From NCBI GenBank assembly GCA_030549495.1, contig JAUIRK010001030.1, positions 124,001 to 188,000 of the forward strand: 64,000 bases of DNA. The letters run 5' to 3'. Origin of the DNA: Nectonema munidae. Taxonomy: Eukaryota > Nematomorpha > Nectonematoida > Nectonematidae. Position numbers and translations under genes: made by a program. Below the pieces are notes generated by a model. The model was not told the DNA's origin. It worked only from the letters and a program-made list of their open reading frames with translations, and made no database searches. Positions 1 through 12,153 of this stretch are shown one piece after another. Position 1 is the stretch's first letter. Each line of letters starts with the position of its first letter.

Positions 1-2206
1 TTTTGATTTTCTATAGGATTTGATTCTTTTATATATATAGCGATCACGGTTAATAAAGCCTTCAGGCACATCGTCAAACAGTATGAAAGCATTATATAAG
101 GAAAAAAAAGATAACTCCATTTTTATAATCTAAAAAAAACAAACAAATTTATATAACAACTAGGCTAGCAAAGTTTTATGCATAAACATATCGAATTACT
201 CTACTCAAGACAATTCGAAGATCTCCGTATACAAATATACCTTAAAACAAAAGAGTTTCACGTATACAAATTTATAAAATAGATAAGAGTGTTTTACGTA
301 TGAGTCTTATTTGAATTTTTTTGAAAATATTGTACTTGAATAAGTTTGAGTGAAAAAAAGGGAAATTTTACCCTTTAGCCTGTTAGATAAAAAATTAACT
401 CTTTTTATTTATTATAGTCTCAACATTTTTTTCTTCAAAAAAAGCTCCATAACTTACTGTCAAATTACTGTACGGTATTTACATGTAAACTTATTGAAAT
501 ACCATTTATATAGTTACAAAAAATTGATGAAACATCAAATGCTAATTTAAATTTAGATATTTTCATAGTAATTGTATTTCAAATGTTAAAAGTATATTTG
601 CATGTATAACTATCAATATTTTGAATTCTACTTTTAACTTTACAATTATAAATTCAAAAATAGAAGAAATTTCAATTTTACTAATAAAAAAGTTGAGATT
701 AATACTTATTCAAACTTATTTAACTATAAATCCAAAAGGATACACACTTTTAATTCAACTAAGTTAAAATCTAACATTAATGACACTTCTAAATCCTCAA
801 ACATAAAGCCCACAAAAATTAAACGTATAATTTACTGATATTTTGCTCAATCAAATTAACAATTTGGCAAACTCAATAAAACTTTCTACTTCTCTTTAGC
901 TCCTTTAATAAATAAAATAATAATGAAATTTTCAATGACATTAATACCACTTCAAATTTTACCATCTTTCAATCATTTTTTCAACTCTCTTATTTATAAC
1001 TTTAAAATCAATCACACATTCAAACATATTACTTATAACTCTAAATTTAATCTGACTTTCAACTTTACTTATTCTGAGTTATGAATCAAGCATATAGCTA
1101 ACTTTATTCAATTTAACTCAAAAATTAATCACAAAAAAGTTATACTAAATATTTTAAAATTATTACAAAGATAATAGTCAAAATATCAAATTCAATAACT
1201 ACAATAATAGTTATTAAACTCTTACATACTCTTACTTTAAGCAATCAATCAAAGTTCTATCTTATTTTTAAAAATATTTCAATTATATAGTCTAAAAGAA
1301 CACCTTCCTAAACATACTAAAATTCTAAATTCTTCCAAAAAATTTCTGGAAAAAATAATTTTTTTAGACAAATAAAAAAAAGTTTAAGCCTTTAACATCT
1401 AATTAATTTTAATCCAATTATGCCAAAACAAAAGTCTAAAATTTAAAAAACTATATTATTACAAAAAAGTTATTTTTAATATAAACATAATTTTCAAAAA
1501 AAAAAGCAAGTTGTTCAGAAAGGCATAGAAAAATTTTTTTGTTAAATAAATGAAACAAAATTTAGTTATAATGTCTTAGAATCAATTTCTCTGCAGAAAT
1601 ATCCACTTTATTATGTCATTATTGTACTTCGAAGCTAGTATTTCGACATGAGAGTTCTGTATAAGTTCGAAAAAAAGTTAATTAAAAATTTCAAAAAACA
1701 AAATTTCAAAATTGAAAAAATTCTATAATACAGCACAAAAGTATGGTTCAGAAAACAATAATTTCCAAGAAAGAAAAACAAAAAGCTATCAGTTAAAATT
1801 TATGTAGAAAAACTAGGAAGCATTTCAATGTATTTAAAAAAATTATATAGTTTCTGAGAACAATTGCTTAAATGTATAAACAGCTAACTAATGCTATCTC
1901 ATTACACTACTTCAAATACAAAAGAAAAAAGTTCTCAGGCAAAGATTTATTTCAGCAATTTTAAAATAAAATATTACATATAGTAAAATTGCTATAAAAA
2001 ATACAAAGTTAGTAAATGAAAAAGTAATACAATTTTCTAGAATAATAATTTAGCAAGATTTCAACTAACAAAATTAAATCAAAATATATAAGTTTCGACA
2101 TTTGCATCTGGTGAAGGACATAAGTATAAAATGAAACAAAAATTTGAGTGAACTCATCAATCATATTGTACAAACAAAAAGTTTTATCACGCAATATAAA
2201 AGCTTT
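1..2206. other. AT-rich stretch, no gene seen
   Basis: Very A+T-rich sequence with many short homopolymer A and T runs. The few short open frames are rich in Phe, Tyr, Ile, Lys and Asn, as expected by chance in such DNA, and lack recognisable motifs. I see no RNA gene and no clear element end. Confidence 0.6.
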
Positions 2207-3573
2207 TTAAAATGAAGTTTCATTATATAATCCTAAAGAATTGTAAATAGCTAATTTTTCAAGGTAGTTAGCATCTCCTTCAGATGGAATTTTTCTGACA
2301 AAAAATCTTTGCCCATCAATCACGATTTCTTCACCAAAATCAAAATAGAGCAAGTAATTCCACCATAACAAACCCCATTCTTTAACTTCTTTACATGAAA
2401 TTGGTCTAGGATATTTTATATGTTTGATAAAATAGGAGAAACTTGTTTTTTCTTCAGTAAGCAGAAAAGCCCCACTCTTAGATTTTCGAATAAAGCAGCA
2501 TATATCATGAAACTTCAAATCTTTCAAATCATTTTTAATACTCACATCAATATTTTTGTTTAAAAACACTACTTGATACATTTCCAAAATATAGACTATA
2601 TAAGACTCACCCCTATTCATATCTTGCCCATTGACCTCAAATTTCAAAAGTTTTGCAAAGATGAAGTGTTAGTTTCTGTAATAAAGTCATTTAACTGTCT
2701 CAAAAGGCTAAAAATGCCAGAAATGGTTAAAAGTTTCTGAGGGGCCTTTCTATAAAATATTTTGGTTAAACTGCATTCTTTATCATCATCTATTTTTGAT
2801 GATAATCTTAAAAGATAATTTTTAAAATGTTCTTTTGCATGTTCGTTCAAATTAAATACGACATCATCAGTATTTTTACTAAAACTATATAATTCTCTCA
2901 AACTTTTAATAATTTTTTCTTTTAAACAATTCAACTCCTCCAAGTCAATTTCACTTTCATTTTGAAAAATGCCATCAAAAAATTTTAAAGGTTTGGACCT
3001 TGAAAAGAAAAATCTTGGGAAAAACCCATTCAAGATGTTTTTTTCGTTTTTTGCATACTCAATAAATATTTTAGGCTGCGAAAAAACCTAAAATAGAAAC
3101 TATAAATTTCAGACCTATCTAAGTTTTTCATGAAATTTGAAAATTCCTCATTTAAAACAATCGCACATTCATTATTTTGTTTCAAAGTTTGCATCCAACC
3201 TAAAAAAATATAAATATAAAACTAATAACTTTTTCATAAAAAATATTACCTGCCAAAGTTCCATCATCAACTGGTGATATCAAGTAATTTTTAGTTCTCC
3301 TAGAAAATTTCGAATAATACCGTTGATTTCAGACTTGCCAGTGCCACTTTGGCTGATTATTATCAAAGTATACATTGCAAAAGGAGCTGAGAGCATTTGT
3401 TTGGAACAATAAACTGTGAACTGTTGAGAAAGAAATCCAATAAGGGTCAAAAAACCGGACATCAAGGAAATTGAAGAAACCCTCAATAATTTTGCTTTTC
3501 CTTCAACAAACTTTGAAAAAATTGGGGGAAGAAAATCTTTTGAATTTACTTCTATTTCAAACATGCTAGTCAT
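2207..3573 (-). pseudogene. DUF3987-like P-loop protein, partial and not continuously open
   Basis: Read on the minus strand. The first part (3573 down to 3250) carries a P-loop-like motif, SQSGTGKS, after a hydrophobic stretch, as in DUF3987 (YfjI-like) primase/helicase-type ATPases. A 50-bp intron (3249 to 3200, GT...TTTTTAG) joins TLAG to WMQTL in frame. The next part has VLNEEFSNFM, resembling the acidic segment after the Walker A region. Then comes NGFFPRFFFSRSKP, matching the DUF3987 'G-(L/F)-x-RF-(L/F)F' signature, followed by a helical tail to 2207 with an aromatic WGLLWWNYL patch. Frames do not connect cleanly throughout; about two discontinuities remain after splicing, so it is either decayed or has exons I cannot place. 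The family is mostly known from prokaryotes and mobile elements. A host gene, a gene carried by a selfish element, or a decayed transfer are all possible. No partner genes are visible on either side. Confidence 0.5.
3200..3249 (-). other. 50-bp spliceosomal intron in the DUF3987-like gene
   Basis: On the minus strand the boundaries read GCAG|gtaatatt ... ttttttag|GTTGG. Removing it keeps the frame (TLAG-WMQTL). The size matches the short PDHB introns (50-61 bp), so this gene is processed like local host genes. Confidence 0.6.
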
Positions 3574-6269
3574 TATCCGTAATAAAATTGTTTTCGATAG
3601 TTAATATCTATATGTACTGATAATTAAAAAAATTAACTAATATAAATTTTTGATGTTAAAAATAAAATACAACTACACCACTTCTACATTTTTAAAGATA
3701 AAATCACTACAAAAATACTGTGTTTCTCAAAGTGAACTAGCTACTAGAAATTGAAAAACTTTTTTTGACCACGTGATTTTTTCCAAAATCTGAGCAAAAT
3801 TTAAGAAACGAAGAAAAAAAGTTAGACTGTCATAGCTTAAAATGGGTTTGATATCAAACGAGTATAGATGGAACCTGGAGTGTCACTACAAATATATAGA
3901 ATAAATTATTTTTTTGTGTCATAATTGGAAAAAATAGGGTGCAGGCAATAAAACTTTCAATAAATGGCAAATTTTTAGAATTCTTCCTAAGTTTTGCAAA
4001 GACATCAAAAACTATTTAAGTCTAAAATTTATGAGATTTTACAAAATTAATTTATGTATTATGAGTTCATAAAAGTGTACATACCAAAAATCAATTCGTG
4101 TTTTCAAATTAAATTTTCCCTACGACACATTGTGCTTTTCAAAAAACATCTTAATTTTTTAAACTTTTAAAATAGGTTTAAAACAAATAAGCTTCAAGCA
4201 CAAAAAGAGATCTTAAATTTTTCACATTTAAAGCAATGATTACAAAAAGATTCAAAACCTTTCTTTTAAAGATCAAAACTTTAAAGTTGGTGAATTAATT
4301 TGACAAAATCAAAGCTTACAACAAATGGTTCAACATAAATAAAAAAACTAAAGCTTAGAGAGTTACTGAATAATAAAATCTGACCGTGTCTAATGAGTGA
4401 TCAAAATGCTTTACTTCTCTCAAGAAATAACCTTTAAAATAATACAATATTTACCCAAAACTGAAATGAAGAACTATAGCGAGGAAAATAATAAGAAAGA
4501 AATCAGAGAGTTTGCAATGGAAATGTGATTCGAAGAAAAATATGATATCAAAGATTTGAGGAGATTTTAAGTAAAATAAAACGAAGCATATCTCTCTAAA
4601 TATCAGATATTGGTGAACAATCGCGTCCATTATCAGATATCGGTGAACAATACCTATCGCTATCAACATAAGAGCCTATAAAAGTCATGTGCATTTTTAT
4701 CACGATCATTTTTCACAACGCTATTATTATTTTTCATCAATAATAACATATAAAGCTCTCATGCAAATCTACTGATAATGCAAACGCTTCATATACGTAC
4801 AAGTTCACTTATATACTAGCTTTACGAACATGTGCCTGCATATACACGGCTCTGTATACGGTGAATATTTATTCTTCCATAACCAGTACATCTATATATT
4901 CAATTGTTTATTATCCATAAGCAAGATTATCAATGTCAATTTGACATGATTGACAATTCATATAATGTTTTGTTTCGTGCTATTCAGCGACACACATCAT
5001 TCGACATATTCTATATTTTAACAAGGCGACACTGCGACAGCGACAATTATCGCAGAAAACACCAAACTCAATTTCTTTGGTAGATGAGTGTGTTTAAAAT
5101 CAGCAGATTTTTTCCGTCATCTTTTTCGAGATCTTCAATAATTTTAATTTCTTCTGGAATTTCTTTATTTTCGGATTAATCGTTCTTATGGCAGTGATGC
5201 CTTGAGATTATAACCATTCAACTAGATCAACACATGTGTATAATCTGTCATATGTCAAATTACAACCACTAAGTGGTGTACTTTTATTCAACCTCATAAT
5301 CATAGATTTAACTATTAGAAAAGTTCCTTTATATAACCAGATCCAGACCCACTTTTGGGTTTTCCTGCAAAACAAATATAGAAAAAAAGTGTATCTAACG
5401 GCATTAATAGATTTAAATATAAGATCGTAATTGATGTTTTTTAGTGTTAAAAACATTCAATTGAATCCCTACTCTAGAGGCATATAATGTTAACTGATTG
5501 ATAAAATGAATCTTTTTAGACTCCTAGCAGAAGAGAAAAATTGACTTCCTACTTTTGATCAAAGTAGCGGCAGGTTTAAATAATTGTGTCCAAGTAATTC
5601 CATCAATTAAAACAAATCTATATACCCATATAACTCATCATTTCATTTTTTGACAACTATGATTTATTTTTTCAAAAATATCATAACCATTGCATTCCGC
5701 ATACCCGAATTGGATAAGTTAGGATGAAATTGATTGCAAAAAACATATGAAATCTGATAACCAGTGAGGGGGAGGGAGGAGCTTTACGCCCAGCACTTGA
5801 GCGGGCAAATTTTATCCAGCACAATAGGGTTAAATGGTTCTTTGACAGTGTTTGATTGATTTCCATACAAAATCTCATCATTAAAATCAGCATACTTAAA
5901 AATAGGAATATATGTGTACAAATATATTTATGAAAGCTACGCTGAAATTGATTTCAAAAAGCATATGAAATCTGAGAAACAAAGGGGGCCCCTTTACGCA
6001 CCCTCTCCCAGCACTTGTGTAAACAAATTTTGTCCAAGAGTAATACGGTTGGTTAAACCGGATTGGTTCAGAAACATAAAAATATCGGGTTAATCAAGAA
6101 TTAGCTCTTTTTTGTTCGTATTTTTCTTAGTTATATCAAAATATAAAACATAAAGATAGTGATTAAAAAAGTCATAAATTTGCGCTTGTTTCAAAATTTT
6201 CTTTATATTTATTTCTTCACTGTTCAACTTGATAAGTTCTAGTATGTATAAAGAAGGATAAATCATATT
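3574..6269. other. Intergenic, minor duplications only
   Basis: No gene is supported. A 22-bp unit reading tatcagatat(t/c)ggtgaacaat is duplicated at about 4598 and 4632. A roughly 100-bp segment at 5728-5838 is repeated directly at 5948-6058, sharing aaacatatgaaatctga-type sequence, cagcacttg and caaattttatcca-type blocks. Confidence 0.5.
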
Positions 6270-6280
6270 TTAAAGAAAAT

Positions 6281-7540
6281 TTATACAACCTTTGTAATAT
6301 TTCTTGTACTACATATCTTGATAAATCTAAATTTTCTTCTTTCAGAAAGTGGTTTTAATGAAGTCTCTTCTTCATCGTTTTCCAAAAAGCTTTCGAATAA
6401 GTGTTTCCCATGTTTCATCTTTTGCATTGAATTCATCAATTTCTTCAAATTCATTTCCAAGAACTTTATTAGATACATCTTTCATTGTTAAATCTGCTTC
6501 ATCATTATCACATTCCATTTCTTCAGTATTCTCAAATCTAAAACCATATTGCACAAAGCAGTTTGCAAAGGTCCATTTTGCAATATTGTTCCATGCATAT
6601 TTGATTCAAAGATGGAGTCTAAAATTGTTACTGTTTTTATCAAACTTGATACAGAGTCTTCAGAATCTATTTTTGCCAGTGAAGGAGTCATCAAAATTTT
6701 CTGTATCAACTATACCACTGTCAAGAGGCTGAATACTAGCAAAAGTGTTGTCAGACAAAAATTTAAGTTGAAGATGCGAAAAAATATCCTCACAGCCGTG
6801 ACATGTTACGTTGTATTTTTCTCTTTTCACGTTTCATTTTTAAATTTAAATCATAAAGCAAACTCTTGAATAAAATACGTGACACCCAACTCTTCTTATT
6901 CGCTTTATAATTGACAGGCAAATCTTTTATCTTGATATTTTTGAAGTAACGTGGTTTTTTAGCTTTACCAACAACAAAAGGCGTGTGTTTTCGCCATATG
7001 CATTACAAGCAAGTAAGACGAAAATGATCCTTTGTTTACAGATTTTATTTTCAAATAAGCACTCACCTTTTTGAGCAAGTGTCTTTTTTGGTAAACCTCT
7101 GAAGAAAAGTGCTGTTTCGTCGCAATTAAAGATGTTTTTCATGTCATAGTCTGCAGAGGAACTCTTTCAATCCATTTATCTTCCGCACTTTCATCTACGC
7201 TATTTTTTCACGACAAATCGTATAGGATTTAACGGAAAATCTAGACTTCCGAGAAGAGGAGCCGCCTGTTAGAAGGCTTGAAATATTTTCATATAATTTT
7301 TCAGCAAGCTCTGTTGTTTTTACTTTGATGAGGCCTTGAAAGAGTTTGGGACGGAGTGTTTGTAATCATTTAAATAATATAGCATTTTAATTTTGGAATT
7401 TACATTTACATTTACAAAATCACTTTTTCTTTGAATTAGAATTATTACATCAAGATAAAGCTTACTTTTTTAAGAATAAATATATAAGTATGTACTTTTG
7501 GAAGTTCATAATTTTCGCTTAAATATTTTTGTGTAGGCTT
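6281..7540 (-). pseudogene. pogo/Tigger-type (TIGD4/6-like) transposase relic
   Basis: On the minus strand this region keeps the order of a pogo-superfamily DDE transposase. A degraded N-terminal part lies near 7540-7150, with LLTGGSSSRKSRFSVKS-like sequence. The first catalytic Asp follows in IFNCDETALFFRGLPKKTL (about 7135-7080), then GKAKKPRYFKNIK and ANKKSW. The third block, LKFLSDNTFASIQPLDSGI, corresponds to the FLPPNTTSxxQPxDQGI motif of Tigger proteins. An acidic tail (EEMECDNDEADL, ETLIRKLF) ends near 6372. The place of the second-Asp DNCPAH motif reads NVTCHGCEDI, so the catalytic Asp looks lost. Several frameshifts and stops break it. It is a cut-and-paste DNA transposon, dead in this copy. 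I could not place its terminal repeats. It is a different family from the plus-strand Tigger near 16 kb. Confidence 0.8.
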
Positions 7541-8209
7541 CACTTGCTTTTCAAATTTCTTGATTATTTGAATCTTTTTTTATTAAGAGTCAATTTAATA
7601 TGAGCGGGTTTTTTTTTGTCAATTTTAGACATTTTAATACATACAACAGCATCTCGTTGTAAAATTTGTATACATATGCACCGAATGAGAAAATAAACCT
7701 TTTATTTAATGAATATGGGGGATTGAAAATCCGTCTGAGTGACTTAAAACATACGCGGATCAGGTAGAAAGAAAAGGATGAAGTGATGCTAAGAAGAATA
7801 AAACTAAAAGAGAGTACGAGTAAATGTCATTCACCAGTTTGAGTGATAATAATAATGCAATTTCGCATCATTTGCTATACCAATGTTCACTCTATTTCAA
7901 AGTCTGATAAGAAAATGGCTCACTGTATTTTTTGAAGTGCACCTTGCATAAAGTAAAATCAATATTATATATCGCTTCTGCAACGTGAAATGTATTATAC
8001 GAACTTTTGAAATTAAAAAAATATATCTTAAATACGGTTTAATGTAATAAAATTCATCTGCAATCAGATAATAGCCTAATCCGATTTTAAGGTTTTTTGA
8101 ATCTTAACCATGAAAATTATCAGGTTTAGTGAAATATCCTGTTTATTCAGTGTTCGCTTAATAGAATTTTGACTGATAAATTTTTTTAAAATTTAAAATT
8201 TTTTGCAAG
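7541..8209. other. No gene seen; upstream flank or intron of the collagen-like gene
   Basis: AT-rich sequence with no supported exon. It ends in a strong acceptor tract (aattttttgcaag) just before the first recognisable collagen-like exon, so at least its right part is intron of that gene. Confidence 0.45.
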
Positions 8210-9207
8210 GGTATCAAAGGAAATATGGGAAGCATTGGTGCAATCGGAGACTCTGGTTATCAAGGAACTTACGGCCTCAAAGGCAAGATAGGAAAAAGGG
8301 GCAACATAGGACCAAACGGCTCCCCTGGAAGAAAAGGCATGGCGGGATTGGATGAGCTTTGTGAGTGCAGAAGAAGAAAACGCTTTTCAAGTTTTGGAAG
8401 CTCCACTTACATTCGTTTTGGCAGAGATACGTGTTCTGGATCAGCTCACCGCATTTATAGAGGTACTCTTAATATTCCTTTCTTTTATGATCTAGTCATA
8501 TAGGCAGTGATTTTTTAGAGAAATGTATTCGGCGACCAAAATTTTGATTGGCGCTAATATATTATCTGGGCCAAAAACAAAATTATACACCAGTAGCTAA
8601 AATTCAAAATAAAGAAATCTAAAAAGGGTGTCAAAACAGAAACTTGATAGAAAAAATGAATAAAAAACACAAAATATTTAAACATAAAATAATTAACATT
8701 CAAAAAAATTTGATTTAGATCTTTTAAAATGAATAATCAAACATTTAAGGAATCACAGCAAGTGGAGGATCTATATTCACAGGTAGTGGAGGAAATTACT
8801 TGTGTCTCCCCGACGATAAACAGAACAACACCGCACAACAATGGACATCAAAATCAAAAATATTTGGCGCAATTTTCTCATCGAAGATGCCCCAACAAAG
8901 AGGCTTTTTAGTGCCGTGTGCTGTTTGCGTGATCAAAAGAAATTCCATTTTTGTATTTCCGGGAATGCACAAATGCCCGGAAGAATGGAGAAAAGAGTAC
9001 AACGGCGTTTTAGCTTCTAGTCAGGCGAAGAATTCACGAAGTGCATACGTTTGCCTTGACACCAAACTACAATTGAAGGATGAAATGAATAGCATCTACT
9101 TTTCTTCACTGTTTCCCGTTGAATTCAACTGCAACGATCACTTAGCCAAAAACTGCGTCCCAGGAAAAAAATCGTATTCATTGCATTGCATTGTATGCTC
9201 AAAATAA
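8210..9207 (+). CDS. Short-chain collagen C4-like secreted protein, two 3' exons
   Basis: Two exons join in frame. The first, 8210-8462, follows acceptor tttttgcaag and ends at donor g|gtactc. The second, 8759-9207, follows acceptor aatcacag and ends in TAA. The join gives IYR-A-SGGSIFTG. The first exon encodes about 13 Gly-X-Y triplets (GSIGAIGDSGYQGTYGLKGK, then GPNGSPGRKGMAG), a CxC and basic linker (CECRRRKR), then the start of a Cys-rich C-terminal domain (YIRFGRDTC). The second exon carries GNYLCLPDD, VPCAVCVIKR, FVFPGMHKCPEEW, AYVCLD and a final C-x2-C-SK. The Cys order and these motifs match short-chain collagen C4 proteins of sponges, cnidarians and other invertebrates, which are extracellular matrix proteins. 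Signal peptide and upstream exons were not found and must lie left of 8210. The frame is intact with no breaks in these exons. The identity rests on remembered family motifs. Confidence 0.8.
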
Positions 9208-9784
9208 ACGAAAAAAATTATATCCCTTTTTTTTAAAGTAAGTGCGCAGTGAGCATTTTAGTGTCTAGCATTATTGCTTTTCAAGATGAAAATTGAATTT
9301 CTCCTATTTTTAAAAAATTTAAATATTTGCTCCCTAAGAGTTTAATACAGTAGCTAAAATTTCTACAAGGCCATCTCTTCTTCAGTCTAAAATTTAAAAC
9401 TCTTTTATTGTGCTTGAATATCTAGTTATTTAATTTCTGATGATTTTGTATTTAATTTAAAATTTTCTCTACTAAAAATGGCCATAATACTAATTTATAC
9501 CTCCCTATCTATTTTCCTCCTTTTTATTTAGAATTCCTCACTCTGCCTTCTACTTTGAGAATAGCTCAAACGAAGGTCTTTTCGAGATATAGTAGTCACA
9601 TCTTTGCACGATCTGTTCAGGATATCTAGGATATGACAATAACTTCACTGATAAAATTGATATCGGAATTTTCAACCAAAAGAAAATATATGTAACATTG
9701 AAAATACTTAGCACATTTTTTAAAATAAATCAAAATTAAGAATACAAAATTATTACAAAAAGATATTGAATCTTAATTTTTTTA
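9208..9784. other. 3' flank of the collagen-like gene, no gene seen
   Basis: An AATAAA overlaps the stop codon of the collagen-like gene (tcaaaataaacg), which is a weak place for a polyadenylation signal. The rest is featureless AT-rich DNA up to the foldback-type element. Confidence 0.4.
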
Positions 9785-10937
9785 TTTGTGTGCAAAGAAG
9801 ATGATATTAATTTAAAGGAGGCATACACTAAAGTTAGTTAGAATTTGTGTGGTTTGAAGAGTTGATATTAATCTTATAAGGAGGCATAGAACACGTTTAG
9901 AAGTGTACTTGAAAAAATTAAAATGCAATGCCTCTATGTTGTTTAAAACATGACATTTTTCAAAAAAAATTAGATTTTTGAGGATGAATTCATATTGATA
10001 CTTGAAAATGATAAAATTAAATATTTTATAACTTTTTAGCTATTTAGATGAATTAAATTTGAAAATAGTATTTCATTAAATTTTTAGTAATTTTCAATTA
10101 GAGTAAATTTTTTAGTTTATTACTAATTTTTTTATTTCAATTTATTTTTAATTCTACAATTCTTAAAAAAATGAACTTAAATTTAAGAGAGCTTAGATAA
10201 ATATATAAAAGATAAAACCAAAAATCCTCTTTTTTCAAACTTTTTAGATGAATTCAATTTTTATTTTTTAATTAGAGTTAATTACTTAAGATTTCCAGTT
10301 ATTTTTAATTCTACAGTTCTTAAAGAATTTTTTTAGTTTTTTGGAAAGCAACTTTCCATTAAAGTGTTTAACTAAATGTTTTTCATATGAAATATATCTA
10401 ATGAATACAACTCTATAGGGATACTTCTATTTTTAATTTTTAATAAAAAAGTATCTCTTTAATCATTTATATTGAAAATTTTTTTTAGTAATTTTATTTC
10501 AACTAAAAATAAAAAAACTTAAATTTAAGAGTGTTAAACTTAGATAAATATATAAAAAGTAAAAAAAAACTACTTTACTGAACATTAAAAAGTGTTTGTC
10601 CATAACTAAATTCTTTTTCTCAGTCGGATGAAATGTATCTAAGGAATACAACTATTTGAGAATACTTTTATCTTAATAAAAAAGAAAATAAATGTTTCTT
10701 CAACTTTTTACATTGATTACATTTAGTGAAGCAGTTTTAAGTTAAACTAGTTTAATCTTTCAACAAAAAGCAGTATTGTTCAAAAATGTCTATTCCATTT
10801 AAATTTTTTCAAATACACTTCTATGTTTGTTGTATGCCTCCTTAAAATTAATATCAACTCTTCAAAACACACAAATGCTAACTAACTTTAGTGTATGCCT
10901 CCTTAAAATTAATAGCTTCTTCTTTAAACACACAAAT
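9785..10937. mobile_element. Non-autonomous element with about 150-bp terminal inverted repeats
   Basis: The left end (9785-9935) and right end (10790-10937) are inverted copies of each other. Shared blocks include ggaggcatacactaaagtta, gaagagttgatattaat and a gaagtgta(c/t)ttgaaaaaatt block. Each arm itself holds two related units of about 70 bp, each with a gatattaatyttaaggaggcata-type core. The roughly 850-bp centre is AT-rich and holds its own direct duplications: cttaaatttaagag plus cttagataaatatataaaa at about 10168 and 10520, and (c)taa(t/g)gaatacaact at about 10398 and 10638. No coding capacity is visible. The long, internally repeated TIRs resemble foldback-type elements. A target-site duplication could not be read with confidence. 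Confidence 0.75.
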
Positions 10938-11799
10938 GAAATAAATAATTTTTAACTTTGTGAAATTATTACTTTTTAACAATGGAGCATACATAAAAAT
11001 GCCTCCATAGTTCTACACACTATGTGGTTATGTATATAAATATCATAGCCTATAAAGATTATTTTTTAAAAATTTCATTCAAAACAAAATCAAAAGTATT
11101 GTGTAATTTATTCTCAAAAACAGAACTTTTCATGATACCTAAGTACTCAAACTTTAAACAACCAATTTTAAGCTGCTTTTTCATATTAACAAAGCATCAA
11201 AAAGACAACCCTGAATTCTTTACAAAGTTTAATTTGGAATCTAGGTACTTTTGAAAAGTATAAATTGAGCTACATTTTGACGTTTACTTGAGAAAAGAAG
11301 TTATGAAAAAAAGAAAAAATTATAAACTCAAAAAGCTAAACTCGTTTACACAAACCCTAAGATTTTTTACATTTAAGCCTTTTCAAAATAATAATTTAAA
11401 TTTAAAAGTTATTTTTAAAGTTTATCTTAATGTGATACAGTCGAATCATGTTTAAGAAGCCGAAAAATGGCAAATTTAAAGTTTCATGAAAATTTAAGTT
11501 ATATTAATAAGCTTAGTCAAATTTTGCAACTGTCACTATATCTCAATGGTGCGTCCGTATACGTGTGGTATATAATTAATTGTTGTTGCATGCATATGCA
11601 AATTTTGCAACTGCATCACTATTTTTGGCTATTGAGTATACATCTGGTGTATACTTACTGTAATAGCTGATGCTTCTTTGATAATGGTATAATAATATAC
11701 AGCCAAAGGATCTAAAGGTGCAAAAAGTTCTGATGAGTAGTGAAATTTTGTATATAAGCCTGATGAGTGTATCTTTAGTTTTACGTTAATAACTAGAAA

Positions 11800-12153
11800 A
11801 CAAAAAAAAATTCGAAAATTTTTTCAAATCTTCTTAACATCTTCATCCGCTGATCATTTAAGTTTCAACATTCGCATCTGCAATTTTAAAACATTTTTCT
11901 TTTTTCTATATACCGCAATGTTTTTTTTGGAATTTTTCTATTTTTACTTTATCCAAAATTTTTATGGTTACGTCTTTATATTGGCATCTTCTCTCTAGAT
12001 TTTTAAGGAGTATAATACTTGCGTTTGCTTAGAATAGCAATTATGATAACCGCATCCGCAAAAAAATTAGTTCTGACATCCGCATTCGCTAGGATGTCAA
12101 ATTTAATATTCTCATCCGCGGATTCAAAAAATTTCACATCCAATACATCTCTA
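11800..12153 (+). repeat. hAT-like MITE, copy 1 of a three-copy family
   Basis: Aligns with 48742-49062 and 57084-57590 through blocks such as cttcatccgctgatcattta, atatacc/tgca, gaatttttctatttttactttatcc and gcttagaatagcaattatga. The right end reads caatacatctcta, the reverse complement of the family TIR TAGAGATGTATYGG. The left end is decayed and its position is approximate. Confidence 0.65.

Noticed and set aside
6349-6869. Plus frames of 127 and 106 codons
   Set aside because: Antisense shadows of the minus-strand pogo relic.
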